NCBI GenBank assembly: GCA_035531675.1
Contig: DATKSL010000009.1
Span: 62,001-126,000 of the forward strand
Length of the DNA: 64,000 nucleotides
Origin: JAJPIG01 sp035531675
Lineage (GTDB): Bacteria > Desulfobacterota > Binatia > Binatales > Binataceae
Direction of reading: 5' to 3'
The position numbers were made by a program, and so were the translations under genes. Positions within the stretch are counted from its first letter, which is position 1. Each line of letters starts with the position of its first letter. Positions 28,006 to 35,678 of the stretch are shown here, piece by piece. The notes under the pieces are model-generated. The model made no database searches and was not told where the DNA came from. It was given only the letters and a program-made list of their open reading frames with translations.

Positions 28006-28986
28006 TCATTGCGTTTTGGCGATATAGCCTTGCGAGGCGTAATAGCGCGCCGCCGCGGGATGCAGCGGAATCGCGGTCCGGGCCATCTCGGTCGGCACCA
28101 ATGGATAGGTCACCGGGCTGCGCTCGGGCGCCAGATGACGATACTGCACCTCCAGCGCCTCGCTGGTCTCGGCGATACAGTAGGCCAGCAGCTCGGCGAT
28201 GTCGTCGGGCATGTCGGCGCGCACGATAATCAGGAAATCCGAGAAATCCAGGGTTTCCAGCGGCTCGTTCAGATTCCTGAAATAACCGGCCGGCAGCACC
28301 GCCCGCGGCCATCCGTAATCGCGCTCGACCTGATCGAGCACGCTGCGCTCGACCGGCACGAAGGTCAGATCGACGCGCTCGGTCAGATCGCGCCACCACG
28401 GCGTCATGATCGCTTCCTGGAAAACCGCGTCCGCCTCGCCCCGTTTCATGAACTCCAGGCAGGCGTCGGGACGCTCGGCTTCGACGAAGCGCCCGCCCCA
28501 GCTTTCCAGCCGCTCGCGCGTGATGCCTTCGAGTTCCAGGAGCTTATGGCCGGCCAGGCCGATATTGTTGATACCGTCGTTGGTCGAAATCGCGATCCGC
28601 AGCGCCGGGCGCCGCTCCCGCAGATCGTCGAACGAGCGAATATTCTTCGCGGCGTCGATTGCGAGCACCAGCCGGTCGCGCTGTGGAATGGTGCCGAGCG
28701 CGCGGATGAACGGGAAGGGCTCGGCGGCGTACGGACCGCGCCCATCGAGCGCCATCCGGGCGAAGGCCGCCGGCGTAGTCAGCGCGAGGTCGACGGTGCC
28801 GCGGCCGACCGCTTTGACTGAATCGACCCCGCCACGCCCGTTCCAGGTCGCGAACCTGGAGTAGGGCCCCGAGCGCTCGCCGACCTCCTGCGCCAGCCAT
28901 CCGCATACCCGATGCAGGTTCGCCTGGCCCCAATCGCCCATGAAATGCAGCGTAACGGATCGTTTCAGTGAAGGTCCGAGCGGCAT
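28006..28986 (-). CDS. TAXI-family TRAP-type solute-binding protein
   Basis: 326 aa. The pattern LTTPAAFARMALDGRGPY, RPALRIAISTNDGINNIG and GEADAVFQEAI fits the TAXI (TRAP-associated extracytoplasmic immunogenic) substrate-binding family. Unusually, no signal peptide is seen at any plausible start; ATG 28986 has GGCGGGGTGA eight bases upstream. No TRAP membrane subunit (DctQM) is nearby. It may therefore act as a cytoplasmic sensor or ligand-binding enzyme, or use an unlinked permease. It leads the three-gene operon with the two cupin/CxxC proteins. Confidence 0.75.
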   Translation of the reverse strand: MPLGPSLKRSVTLHFMGDWGQANLHRVCGWLAQEVGERSGPYSRFATWNGRGGVDSVKAVGRGTVDLALTTPAAFARMALDGRGPYAAEPFPFIRALGTIPQRDRLVLAIDAAKNIRSFDDLRERRPALRIAISTNDGINNIGLAGHKLLELEGITRERLESWGGRFVEAERPDACLEFMKRGEADAVFQEAIMTPWWRDLTERVDLTFVPVERSVLDQVERDYGWPRAVLPAGYFRNLNEPLETLDFSDFLIIVRADMPDDIAELLAYCIAETSEALEVQYRHLAPERSPVTYPLVPTEMARTAIPLHPAAARYYASQGYIAKTQ

Positions 28987-29080
28987 GGTTACATTCACCC
29001 CGCCTGACAACTCCGGCGTGATGAATTCCTATCACCGATTCGGCTCGCCACCAAAACGGAATCCTCGACGTCCGGGGGAA

Positions 29081-29362
29081 TCAGTCGAGGTTGGCCATCG
29101 CCTCGTGGAGGTAGCACCATTCCCAGTTCTGCCCCGGCATCACCGAGCGCATCACCGGATGCTGGGTCTGCTGGAAGTGGCGCGCGGCATGCTTGCCCGG
29201 CGACGAATCGCAGCATCCGACGTGGCCGCATCGACATTCCCGGAGCGCGACCCATTTGGTGCCCTCGACCAGGCATTCCTCGCACGCCCCGGGGGTCTTG
29301 GGCGGCGGAAAGTCCTTGGCCGTCAGCCCTTGGAGATGTTCACATTTTTTTTCTGCTGCCAT
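29081..29362 (-). CDS. UBP-type zinc finger protein
   Basis: 93 aa, entirely one zf-UBP domain. Ligands: CEHL near the N-terminus, CEEC, CRCGHVGCCDSS and HAARHFQQTQHPV. Bacterial stand-alone copies of this domain are common in soil bacteria; their role is unknown, though the eukaryotic version binds the free ubiquitin C-terminus. Located between the TAXI gene and egtD, same strand, with GGAGG upstream of the ATG. Confidence 0.9.
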   Translation of the reverse strand: MAAEKKCEHLQGLTAKDFPPPKTPGACEECLVEGTKWVALRECRCGHVGCCDSSPGKHAARHFQQTQHPVMRSVMPGQNWEWCYLHEAMANLD

Positions 29363-29445
29363 CGGAGTCCTCCTCGATCACAAGCCAGGCGGTCCGATCG
29401 ATTCGCTGATCGGCAGGTCGGCGCGATCGCGCCGGCGCCGCCGGC

Positions 29446-30402
29446 TCAACTACCCGCGTTTCGCACCACCAGGTAATGGACGCTGAAGTAGTTGCGGTCA
29501 TCGGTCCAGGTCCGTTCGATCGTGAAGCCGGCGGCCTCTGCCAGATCGCTCAGGCCGCGCAGGCTGTACTTGTAGGAGTATTCGGTGCAGATCGACTCGC
29601 CCTCGACCAGTGTCACCTCGCGCCCGTCGAGCCGCACGCGCTGTTCGAGGCGGCTGACCAGATGCATCTCGATTCTGCCCTCGCGCGGATTGTAGAGCGC
29701 GTGATGCCAGAAGTCTTCGGGCTTGAAGCGGATGGCGAGCTCGCGATTCATCCGCGTCAGCAAATTCAGGTTGAACGCCGCGGTGACGCCGTCGCGATCG
29801 TTGTAGGCGTTCTCGATCACCCGCGGGTCCTTCTTGAGATCCGCGCCGAGCAGGATCGCGCCGCCGGGGCCGCATAGCCGGGCGCTTCGCTCCAGCAACT
29901 TGCGCGCCTCTTCGGGGGTGAAATTGCCGATCGTCGAGCCGGGAAAATAGATCACCCGCCGCGCGGCCGGACGGTTGATCTGCGGCAGCTCGAGCGGGCG
30001 GGTGAAATCGGCGCACAACGGGCGTACCTCGAGGTGCGGATAATCGCGGGCCAGCGCCCGCGCCGATTCCTCGAGCTGCTCGCGCGCGATCTCGACCGGG
30101 ATGTAGGCAGCGGGCTCGGTCAGATGGTCGAGCAGGATGCGGGTCTTGATACTGCTGCCGCTGCCATACTCGATGACCAGGCATCGCGGACCCAGCATCG
30201 CCGCCATCTCGCCGGCGTAGCGCTTGAGGATGCCGAGCTCGGTGCGGGTCGGATAATACTCCGGCAGCTCGCAAATCCGGTCGAACAACCGCGACCCGGC
30301 CTCATCGTAAAGATACTTGCACGGCAGATGTTTGCTCGGGGCCGAGAGCCCGCGAATCACGTCGCTCAGAAAATCCTCGGTCGAAGGCGCCAGATCGTAC
30401 AT
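29446..30402 (-). CDS. egtD: L-histidine N-alpha-methyltransferase (ergothioneine biosynthesis)
   Basis: 318 aa, the family's normal length. It trimethylates histidine to hercynine with SAM. FLSDVIRGLSAPSKHLPCKYLYDEAGSRLFDRICELPEYYPTRTE is the family N-terminus (described here by its key residues PKYLYD and LPEYYPTRTE). Motif I is IEYGSGSSIKT near residue 76. The SAM-binding FPGSTIGNF and the histidine-binding C-terminal block SICTEYSYKY are also present. Encoded 36 bp downstream of egtB on the same strand; together they can make ergothioneine up to the sulfoxide step. Confidence 0.95.
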   Translation of the reverse strand: MYDLAPSTEDFLSDVIRGLSAPSKHLPCKYLYDEAGSRLFDRICELPEYYPTRTELGILKRYAGEMAAMLGPRCLVIEYGSGSSIKTRILLDHLTEPAAYIPVEIAREQLEESARALARDYPHLEVRPLCADFTRPLELPQINRPAARRVIYFPGSTIGNFTPEEARKLLERSARLCGPGGAILLGADLKKDPRVIENAYNDRDGVTAAFNLNLLTRMNRELAIRFKPEDFWHHALYNPREGRIEMHLVSRLEQRVRLDGREVTLVEGESICTEYSYKYSLRGLSDLAEAAGFTIERTWTDDRNYFSVHYLVVRNAGS

Positions 30403-30438
30403 GATGTTCGCTCAGCGGGATCTTCCGGCCAGCCTGGC

Positions 30439-31761
30439 TCAATCCGGATCGCGGGCCAGGCGGATGCCGCTGAATTGCCAGCGCGTATCGGGCGGGAAGA
30501 AGTTGCGATAAGTGCTGCGCGCGTGACTGCGCGGCGTAGCGCAGGAAGCTCCCCGCAGCACCATCTGGTTGCACATGAACTTGCCGTTGTATTCGCCTAA
30601 CGCCCCGGCCGTGGGCCGATAGCCGGGATAGGCGCTGTAGGGGCTGGCGGTCCATTGCCAGACCTCGCCGTACGACTGAAACAGCGGACCGCGATCATCC
30701 GCGGCCGCGCCGGCGGCGGGATGGAACCGGCCGGCCTCGATAAAATGTCCCGCGATCGCAGCCCCGGCGACCGCGCTTTCCCATTGCGCCTCGGTTGGCA
30801 GCCGCGCCCCCGCCCAGCGCGCGAAAGCGTCGGCCTCGTAGTAGCTCACGTGACAGACCGGCGCGGCGGGATTCAACGGCTGGAGGCCCGCCATGGTGAC
30901 CGTCGACCATTCGGCGCCCTCTCGATCCCAATAGATCGGCGCGTTCCATCCCCGGGCGTGGCGCGTCGCCCATCCATCGGAAAGCCACAGCTCGGCGCGC
31001 TCATAGCCACCGTCGGCGATGAACTCGAGGTATTCGCCGTTGGTCACCAGCCGGCTGGCGAGTCGATAGGGATGGACGAAGACGCGATGGCGCGGCGATT
31101 CGTTGTCGAACGCGAACTCGGGGCCGTCGTGCCCGATGCTGAGCAGCCCGCCCGCGAAATCGAGCCAGCGCATCGGCGGCGGCGCGCCGGAATCATCAAT
31201 CGCCTCGCGGTAAACCGGATGGAGCGGATTGACCGACCAGGCGTGCTTGAGATCGGTGATTAACAGTTCCTGATGCTGCTGCTCGTGATTTATCCCGAGC
31301 ATGATCGTCGGCGACGCCTCGATGCCGGCACGGGTCGCGAAAAGGCCCGCCATCTGCTCGTCGACGTGAGCGCGATAGCGAAACACCTCGGCCACCGTCG
31401 GCCGCGACAGCAGGCCGCGCTGGGGCCGCGGCCATCGCGGACCCTCAGCCTCGTAATAGGAATTGAACAGGAAGCCGAATTGCGGATGGAACGGGCGATA
31501 GTCCGGGAGGCAGCGGCTCAAAACGAAGGTCTCGAAGAACCAGGTGGTATGGGCCAGATGCCATTTGGTCGGGCTCGCATCGGGCATCGACTGGACGACG
31601 TAATCATCCGCCGCCAGCGGCTCGCAAAGACTCTCCGTGAAACGCCGGACAGTCCAATAACGGTCAGCTATGCTGCCGCTTTTGACGGCCGCCGGGGCAG
31701 GGCGCCGGGCTGAAGAATGCGCCGCGGTGGTGGCCGATTGAGGGGTGGCATTGGTGTCCAT
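30439..31761 (-). CDS. egtB: Ergothioneine sulfoxide synthase EgtB
   Basis: 440 aa from ATG 31761 (an in-frame TTG at 31776 adds five residues). N-terminal DinB-like domain with iron ligands: WHLAHTTWF near residue 70 and the HEQQHQELL motif near 154. The C-terminal formylglycine-enzyme-like (FGE-sulfatase) fold is shown by GGLLSIGHDG, ARLPTEAQWE, VWQWTASPY and RGASCATPRSHARSTYRNFF. It couples oxygen, hercynine and a thiol donor (gamma-glutamylcysteine or cysteine). No egtC gamma-glutamyl hydrolase is adjacent, consistent with a type using cysteine directly or with unlinked genes. Confidence 0.95.
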   Translation of the reverse strand: MDTNATPQSATTAAHSSARRPAPAAVKSGSIADRYWTVRRFTESLCEPLAADDYVVQSMPDASPTKWHLAHTTWFFETFVLSRCLPDYRPFHPQFGFLFNSYYEAEGPRWPRPQRGLLSRPTVAEVFRYRAHVDEQMAGLFATRAGIEASPTIMLGINHEQQHQELLITDLKHAWSVNPLHPVYREAIDDSGAPPPMRWLDFAGGLLSIGHDGPEFAFDNESPRHRVFVHPYRLASRLVTNGEYLEFIADGGYERAELWLSDGWATRHARGWNAPIYWDREGAEWSTVTMAGLQPLNPAAPVCHVSYYEADAFARWAGARLPTEAQWESAVAGAAIAGHFIEAGRFHPAAGAAADDRGPLFQSYGEVWQWTASPYSAYPGYRPTAGALGEYNGKFMCNQMVLRGASCATPRSHARSTYRNFFPPDTRWQFSGIRLARDPD

Positions 31762-31975
31762 GGCAAGACCCCGCAAATCACCCTAACAGAGCGATCCGCC
31801 GAATGCATACGAAAACTGACGATGTCTCTATTGTCCACAGAGCGCTGGCGCGCGTCCAGTATCCGGCACCTCGAAATGTGTGTGCCGTATAGTCGCCGAT
31901 AGACGGCGTATCGAGGCGCTGAGCGATCACCCCGGGCTATAAGACGTTACCGGGTGCATCGCCGGGAGAGCAGAT

Positions 31976-32005
31976 ACATCGGCGGGCATCGCTGCCCGCC
32001 GATGT
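31976..32005 (-). terminator. 13-bp hairpin with a GCGA (GNRA) loop downstream of the RNA-binding protein gene
   Basis: Perfect 13-bp arms (31976-31988 and 31993-32005) enclose, on the transcribed minus strand, a GCGA tetraloop. It begins 15 bases after the stop. No U-tract follows, so it may be a 3'-end stabiliser or a Rho-linked terminator instead of an intrinsic one. The rest of the 31762-32019 gap shows nothing gene-like. Confidence 0.55.
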
Positions 32006-32019
32006 CATGATTTATCGCT

Positions 32020-32370
32020 TTACCAGCGCTTGTTGCCGCCGCGTCCGCCGCCGCCGCCACCGCCACCGCTGCGATTCCCGCCGCCACCGCCGCCACCACC
32101 ATATGACGATCCGCCGCCCTGCGGCCGTGGCTTGGCCTCGCTGACCTTGAGATTACGGCCCATGAACTCGGTGCCGTCAAACGACGAGATGGCCTTGGCG
32201 GCCTCGGCCGCATCGCTCATCTCGACGAAGCCGAAACCCTTGGACTCACCCGAGAACTTGTCGGTGATAACCGCGACGCTCTCAACTTTTCCGGCCTGCG
32301 CGAAGAGCTCCTGCAGATGCTCATTGCGGACCGAGTAGGCAAGATTGCCTACGTACAATTTACTGGGCAT
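32020..32370 (-). CDS. Glycine-rich RRM RNA-binding protein
   Basis: 116 aa. One RRM (residues 1-80) with RNP2 LYVGNLAY and RNP1 KGFGFVEM, then a Gly/Arg/Ser tail (GGGSSYGGGG... GRGGNKRW). This is the architecture of the cyanobacterial Rbp and plant glycine-rich proteins, many of which are cold-induced RNA chaperones. The gene is alone, preceded by a conserved promoter-leader module shared with the next gene upstream, and followed by a strong hairpin. Confidence 0.93.
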   Translation of the reverse strand: MPSKLYVGNLAYSVRNEHLQELFAQAGKVESVAVITDKFSGESKGFGFVEMSDAAEAAKAISSFDGTEFMGRNLKVSEAKPRPQGGGSSYGGGGGGGGNRSGGGGGGGGRGGNKRW

Positions 32371-32499
32371 TGGTAGCTAAACCCTCTGTGTGATGGCCGG
32401 GAGCTCGCGAACGGAGAAGCACGAAATCATTTTCGCGCCTTGAGTGCGGGACGCGTCGGCAGTTTCCTAAAGTGTATGCCCCTCGCCCGCGTGAGTAAA
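32371..32499 (-). promoter_or_regulatory. Promoter and structured leader, copy A (RNA-binding protein gene)
   Basis: On the minus strand: -35 TTTACT (32494-32499), 17 bases, -10 TACACT (32471-32476), start expected near 32464, leader of about 95 bases. The leader holds CCGCACTCAA (32440-32449), a stem of 8 pairs GCGCGAAA-ATGA-TTTCGTGC, then CTCCGTTCG-CGAGC. Copy B at 33523-33626 repeats the same plan: the distance from the -35 to the CCGCACTCAA block is 51 bases in both, without gaps, and the hairpin differs in sequence but keeps pairing. Confidence 0.6.
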
Positions 32500-32524
32500 G
32501 CCACCCCGCAACGCAGGCCCGAGG

Positions 32525-33343
32525 CTACGCGAGCGACGCCGCCGTGGCTAACGGCACGCCGTCGCCCTCCAGCGCGAGCCGCAATTCGGTCCGGCTGGTG
32601 CCGAGCGTCTTGAGCGTCGGAAACAGTCCGTGTTGCAGGAAGGTGCGGGTGCTGATGCCCGCGCCGCTGGTTCGCAGCCGTTCCTGGTAGTCGCCGATCA
32701 GGCCATCGCCCGGCATCTTGAAGCGCGCCACCACGTAGGCGAGGTCCGCCAGCGTGCCGGGACGATCCTCCGCCATTTCTAACTCGACCACCGCCCGGTA
32801 GAAGCCCGCGTGCGCCGCTTCGTCGCGGCTCACGTACATGAAGATCGTCTCGAGCACTTTGTCGCCCTCGGTAATCGCGAGGTCCTTTTGCGCCTTATAT
32901 GCGAGATAGGTCGCAACCTCCTGCAAGGCCCCGTAGCAGGCCATCTGGCGGCTGCTGGCGAATGGCAGGGTCCAGTGCTTGCTGAAAAGGGCGGCCTCGA
33001 ACTTGGCGAACTCAGCCTCCGATCGCATCCCCGACCGGGTCAGATATTCGCGAAATACCAGGCCGTGCTTGGATTCCTCGTAGCTCCAGCAGGCCTGGAA
33101 CCACGCCGCCCCGAACATCGAGCGCGTCAGCCCGATTCCGCCGCTGCTGTAATCCGGCAGGTACAATTCCTCCGCGCAAAAGGTCTCGACGCATTGGGCT
33201 CTGCGCTCGGTGTTCTTTGAGCGGTCGAGCTTGTCCCACGGGATGTCGTCGAACAGGTTCCAGCGTCGCTTGCTTTCCGCCACCTCGAAAAATTCCAGAT
33301 AGAGGCGGTACATCTTTTCCCGAAGCGGAGCTGAAAAGGCCAT
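32525..33343 (-). CDS. Acyl-ACP desaturase-like di-iron protein
   Basis: 272 aa from ATG 33343, with AGGAAAG eight bases upstream. Ferritin-like helical fold with two ExxH-type iron sites: WSYEESKHG near residue 95 and SRDEAAHAGF near 175. This is the FA_desaturase_2 (soluble stearoyl-ACP desaturase) pattern. It would introduce a double bond in an acyl-ACP or acyl-CoA, changing membrane fluidity; related proteins also act as N-oxygenases. It is a lone gene. The promoter-leader module B lies about 180 bases upstream. Confidence 0.82.
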   Translation of the reverse strand: MAFSAPLREKMYRLYLEFFEVAESKRRWNLFDDIPWDKLDRSKNTERRAQCVETFCAEELYLPDYSSGGIGLTRSMFGAAWFQACWSYEESKHGLVFREYLTRSGMRSEAEFAKFEAALFSKHWTLPFASSRQMACYGALQEVATYLAYKAQKDLAITEGDKVLETIFMYVSRDEAAHAGFYRAVVELEMAEDRPGTLADLAYVVARFKMPGDGLIGDYQERLRTSGAGISTRTFLQHGLFPTLKTLGTSRTELRLALEGDGVPLATAASLA

Positions 33344-33522
33344 CGAGCATCTTTCCTTACGCCGAGGCCGCTCTCCTTGCGGGAAACGGGCTGAAGCGGT
33401 GAACTGCAGTTTTGAATCCTGACTCGGACTGATCCCCACTCCGCGCTTGGCAAATCTTCCCTGAAGACCGTCAAGCGCGGTCCAATCCCGCGACCAATAA
33501 GACTCACGCGCACGACTGTAAC

Positions 33523-33625
33523 AGCCGGGGAAGCTCGACGAACGGAAAAGCGCGGGTATCGCGCTTTGAGTGCGGTAAGCATCCGGGGTTACTTTAAGGC
33601 TATGCGTCGCAGCCGGGCAGGTAAA
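33523..33625 (-). promoter_or_regulatory. Promoter and structured leader, copy B (upstream of the desaturase gene)
   Basis: Minus strand: -35 TTTACC (33620-33625), 17 bases, -10 TAGCCT (33597-33602), start expected near 33590. The transcript carries CCGCACTCAA (33566-33575), a hairpin AAAGCGCG-ATACC-CGCGCTTT, then TCCGTTCGTCGAGC. These blocks match copy A in front of the RNA-binding protein gene in order, spacing and, for the flanking single strands, almost in sequence. The leader to the desaturase ATG would be about 245 bases. Confidence 0.55.
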
Positions 33626-33700
33626 GCACCCTGGCGCAGAACGGCCGCCGACGAGAGGCCGGAAACTCGGCTTCTGGAGCCATCTTCTTGCTATTGATGA

Positions 33701-33759
33701 GGAGTCTAGTCGACTTAGGTCACTCCCGGGTTCAACAGCAGGACTCCAGTTGACTTGAG
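33701..33759 (+). repeat. 19-bp direct repeat pair, 40 bp apart
   Basis: GGAGTCTAGTCGACTTAGG (33701-33719) and GGACTCCAGTTGACTTGAG (33741-33759) agree at 14 of 19 positions and are spaced 40 bp start to start, close to four helical turns. They lie 85-145 bp before the candidate -35 of the cupin gene, a suitable place for an activator binding site. Confidence 0.4.
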
Positions 33760-33843
33760 CTCGCGGTATGCCTCGTCATTCGATGGCGATCGTGACGCTC
33801 GGCGCTGGCGTGCTCGACAGAACATCCCACGCTCCAACCCGCT

Positions 33844-33872
33844 TTGACACTGTGCTAGAGTTAATGTACAGC
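33844..33872 (+). promoter_or_regulatory. Candidate promoter of the cupin gene
   Basis: A consensus -35 TTGACA (33844-33849), 17 bases, then a poor -10 TACAGC (33867-33872). The weak -10 agrees with activator dependence. The gene's ATG is 53 bases downstream, behind AGGAGG. Confidence 0.4.
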
Positions 33873-33924
33873 CGATTCAGGGAGCGCGATCGCATCTGTC
33901 GGGAAACAGATCAGGAGGCCGCCC

Positions 33925-34800
33925 ATGCAAATCAGGCACGTTGCCGATGTCCCCGCCGAAGAGCGTCAGACCAACGCCCGCGGCGGAAAATTTGTTTTCC
34001 AGCGAATCCTCGAGGGACCGTCCGGCAGCCCCGACAATTTCTATTGGCAGATCGCGCGGACCTTTCGCGACTTCGATTCGCCGCGCCATCGCCATAACTT
34101 CGATCAGGTCCGCGTCCAGCTCGAGGGCTGCGTCGATTTCGCCAAGGACGGCAAGATGACCCCCGGCACCATCGGTTATTTCCCCGAGGGCACCCGCTAC
34201 GGTCCGCAAAGCTCGACCGACGACGCCCTGGTCGCGGTGCTGCAGTTCGGCGGGGCGAGCGGCAACGGCTACATGTCCGAGGATCAGTTCCAGTACGGGG
34301 TCAACAAGCTCAAGCTGGAGGGTGAATTCCGCAACGGCGCCTATTTCCGCACCGGGCCCGACGGCAAGGTCGAGACCAAGGACGGTTACCAGGCGGTGTG
34401 GGAATTCGTGAACGGGCGGGCGCTCGAGTATCCACCGGAGCGCTATCACACGCCGGTCATGATCTATCCTGAGCATTTCCGCTGGCTGGCGCTCGCGAAT
34501 CAGCCGGGCGTCTCGCTCAAGAAGCTCGGCGTCTTCACCGAAGTCGAGACGCGTCTCGGACTGTTCCGGCTCGAGCCGGGTGTGACGATGCGGGCCGAAG
34601 AGAACAGCATCTACTTCGTGCTCTCCGGCCACGGCAAGGTCGGCGATTCGCGATGGCTCGCGCACACCACGCTCTATCTGCAACCCGGCGAGAGCGCGCA
34701 ATTGACCGCCGAGGTCGCCAGCGAGCTGCTGCATATCGGGATGCCGAGCGCCGCCGCCCGTCATCAGACGACCGAGCCGATCGCAGCCGCCGCCGGCTGA
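33925..34800 (+). CDS. Two-part cupin-domain protein
   Basis: 291 aa. ATG 33925 sits behind a strong AGGAGG. The first cupin module (residues about 45-120) has PRHRHNFDQVRVQLEG and PGTIGYFPEGTRYGP, with metal-type His residues. The second module (about 215-275) has FRLEPGVTMRAEENSIYFVLSGHGKVG and LQPGESAQLTAEVASELLHIGMP but lacks obvious metal histidines. It resembles gentisate- or quercetinase-like bicupins only in architecture. Probably a cytoplasmic small-molecule dioxygenase, isomerase or binding protein. Confidence 0.8.
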   Translation: MQIRHVADVPAEERQTNARGGKFVFQRILEGPSGSPDNFYWQIARTFRDFDSPRHRHNFDQVRVQLEGCVDFAKDGKMTPGTIGYFPEGTRYGPQSSTDDALVAVLQFGGASGNGYMSEDQFQYGVNKLKLEGEFRNGAYFRTGPDGKVETKDGYQAVWEFVNGRALEYPPERYHTPVMIYPEHFRWLALANQPGVSLKKLGVFTEVETRLGLFRLEPGVTMRAEENSIYFVLSGHGKVGDSRWLAHTTLYLQPGESAQLTAEVASELLHIGMPSAAARHQTTEPIAAAAG

Positions 34801-34812
34801 TTCGCTGCGTAG

Positions 34813-34845
34813 TAATTTGCATCGAGCGCAATAATTTGCATCGAG
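34813..34845 (+). repeat. Tandem 14-bp repeat TAATTTGCATCGAG
   Basis: Two perfect copies (34813-34826, 34832-34845) with a 19-base period, between the cupin stop and its terminator. They are AT-rich in a GC-rich background. Confidence 0.6.
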
Positions 34846-34848
34846 ATT

Positions 34849-34887
34849 GACCGCGGGGGTGCTGTTCACTCCCGCGGTCTGCTTTTT
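34849..34887 (+). terminator. Rho-independent terminator of the cupin gene
   Basis: GACCGCGGG (34849-34857) pairs with CCCGCGGTC (34871-34879), with an inner GTG/CAC pairing, followed by TGCTTTTT. It lies 49 bases after the stop and just before the convergent RraA-like gene. Confidence 0.85.
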
Positions 34888-34896
34888 GCGCAGCGG

Positions 34897-35619
34897 CTAG
34901 TCCGGCGCGTCGTCGGCGGGCCATCCGTGGAGCGCGAGCGTGGTCTTGCCCGCCGTCAGCTCCCGCTTCATCTCGGTTTCATGCTTGACGCGGCGGGCCG
35001 CGACTTCGATCACTGACTCGACGCGGGCGCGTGGAATCACCACCACCCCGTCGCGGTCGCCGACGATCAAATCGCCGGGTTCGATGCGGGTATCGCCAAT
35101 CGTGATTGGATCGTTGAGGCGGCCGCCGCCGCGCTTGCCGGTGCCGCGGATGCAAACGCCGCGCGCGAACACCGCGAAGCGCGAGGCCGCGATCTCGCGC
35201 AGGTCGCGCACGCCGCCGTCGATCACCAGCCCGCCGAGCTTGCGCGCCCGCGCCGCCTGCGTCATCACATCGCCCCAGTAGCCGAACTCGAACTGACCGG
35301 CGACCTCGACCACCAGCACGTCGCCGGGCCGGGCGGCATAGATCGCGCGATGCAGCATCAGGTTGTCGGCCCCGGGCGAGCTGACCGTGAGCGCCGGGCC
35401 GCACAGCTTCATGCGCGGGTCGATCGGTTTGATCGCCGAGGGCAGCGCCGCGCTATAGTCATGCAGGCTTTCGACCAGGGTGGCGGTCGAGAAGCGGGCC
35501 AGTCGCGCTATGGTCGGGCTCCCGGACCGGGAAGGCTTTGCAGGTCCGCGGGCGGCGCGCCGATTGATTCGTTTGGGCATGGCGAATACCGGTTTGGGCC
35601 GAATTCTCGCCATGATCAT
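34897..35619 (-). CDS. RraA-like family protein (possible HMG/CHA aldolase)
   Basis: 240 aa. The RraA fold is shown by LVVEVAGQFEFGYWGDVMTQAARARKLGGLVIDGGVRDLREI (key residues: GGxVxDGGxRD) and the later PGDLIVGDRDGVVVIPR. The GDGD-like Arg/Asp pair (R in GGVRD) supports 4-hydroxy-4-methyl-2-oxoglutarate/4-carboxy-4-hydroxy-2-oxoadipate aldolase activity, a step of protocatechuate 4,5-cleavage, more than the RNase-E inhibitor role. The first 40 residues are basic and could be an over-extended start; ATG 35613 and ATG 35580 are alternatives. Divergent from the SDR gene. Confidence 0.85.
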   Translation of the reverse strand: MIMARIRPKPVFAMPKRINRRAARGPAKPSRSGSPTIARLARFSTATLVESLHDYSAALPSAIKPIDPRMKLCGPALTVSSPGADNLMLHRAIYAARPGDVLVVEVAGQFEFGYWGDVMTQAARARKLGGLVIDGGVRDLREIAASRFAVFARGVCIRGTGKRGGGRLNDPITIGDTRIEPGDLIVGDRDGVVVIPRARVESVIEVAARRVKHETEMKRELTAGKTTLALHGWPADDAPD

Positions 35620-35678
35620 AATGATGCCGGCGGCCCGCCGCTATCTCAGGCGCTGGAGAACTACCGGAGAAGCAGGTG

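Larger units (their letters stand above)
33344..33924. other. 581-bp intergenic region rich in regulatory signals
   Basis: No gene was found. From left to right it holds the 5' leader of the desaturase gene, promoter-leader module copy B (33523-33626, minus strand), a 19-bp direct repeat pair (33701-33759) and a candidate promoter (33844-33872) for the cupin gene that starts at 33925. Confidence 0.7.
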
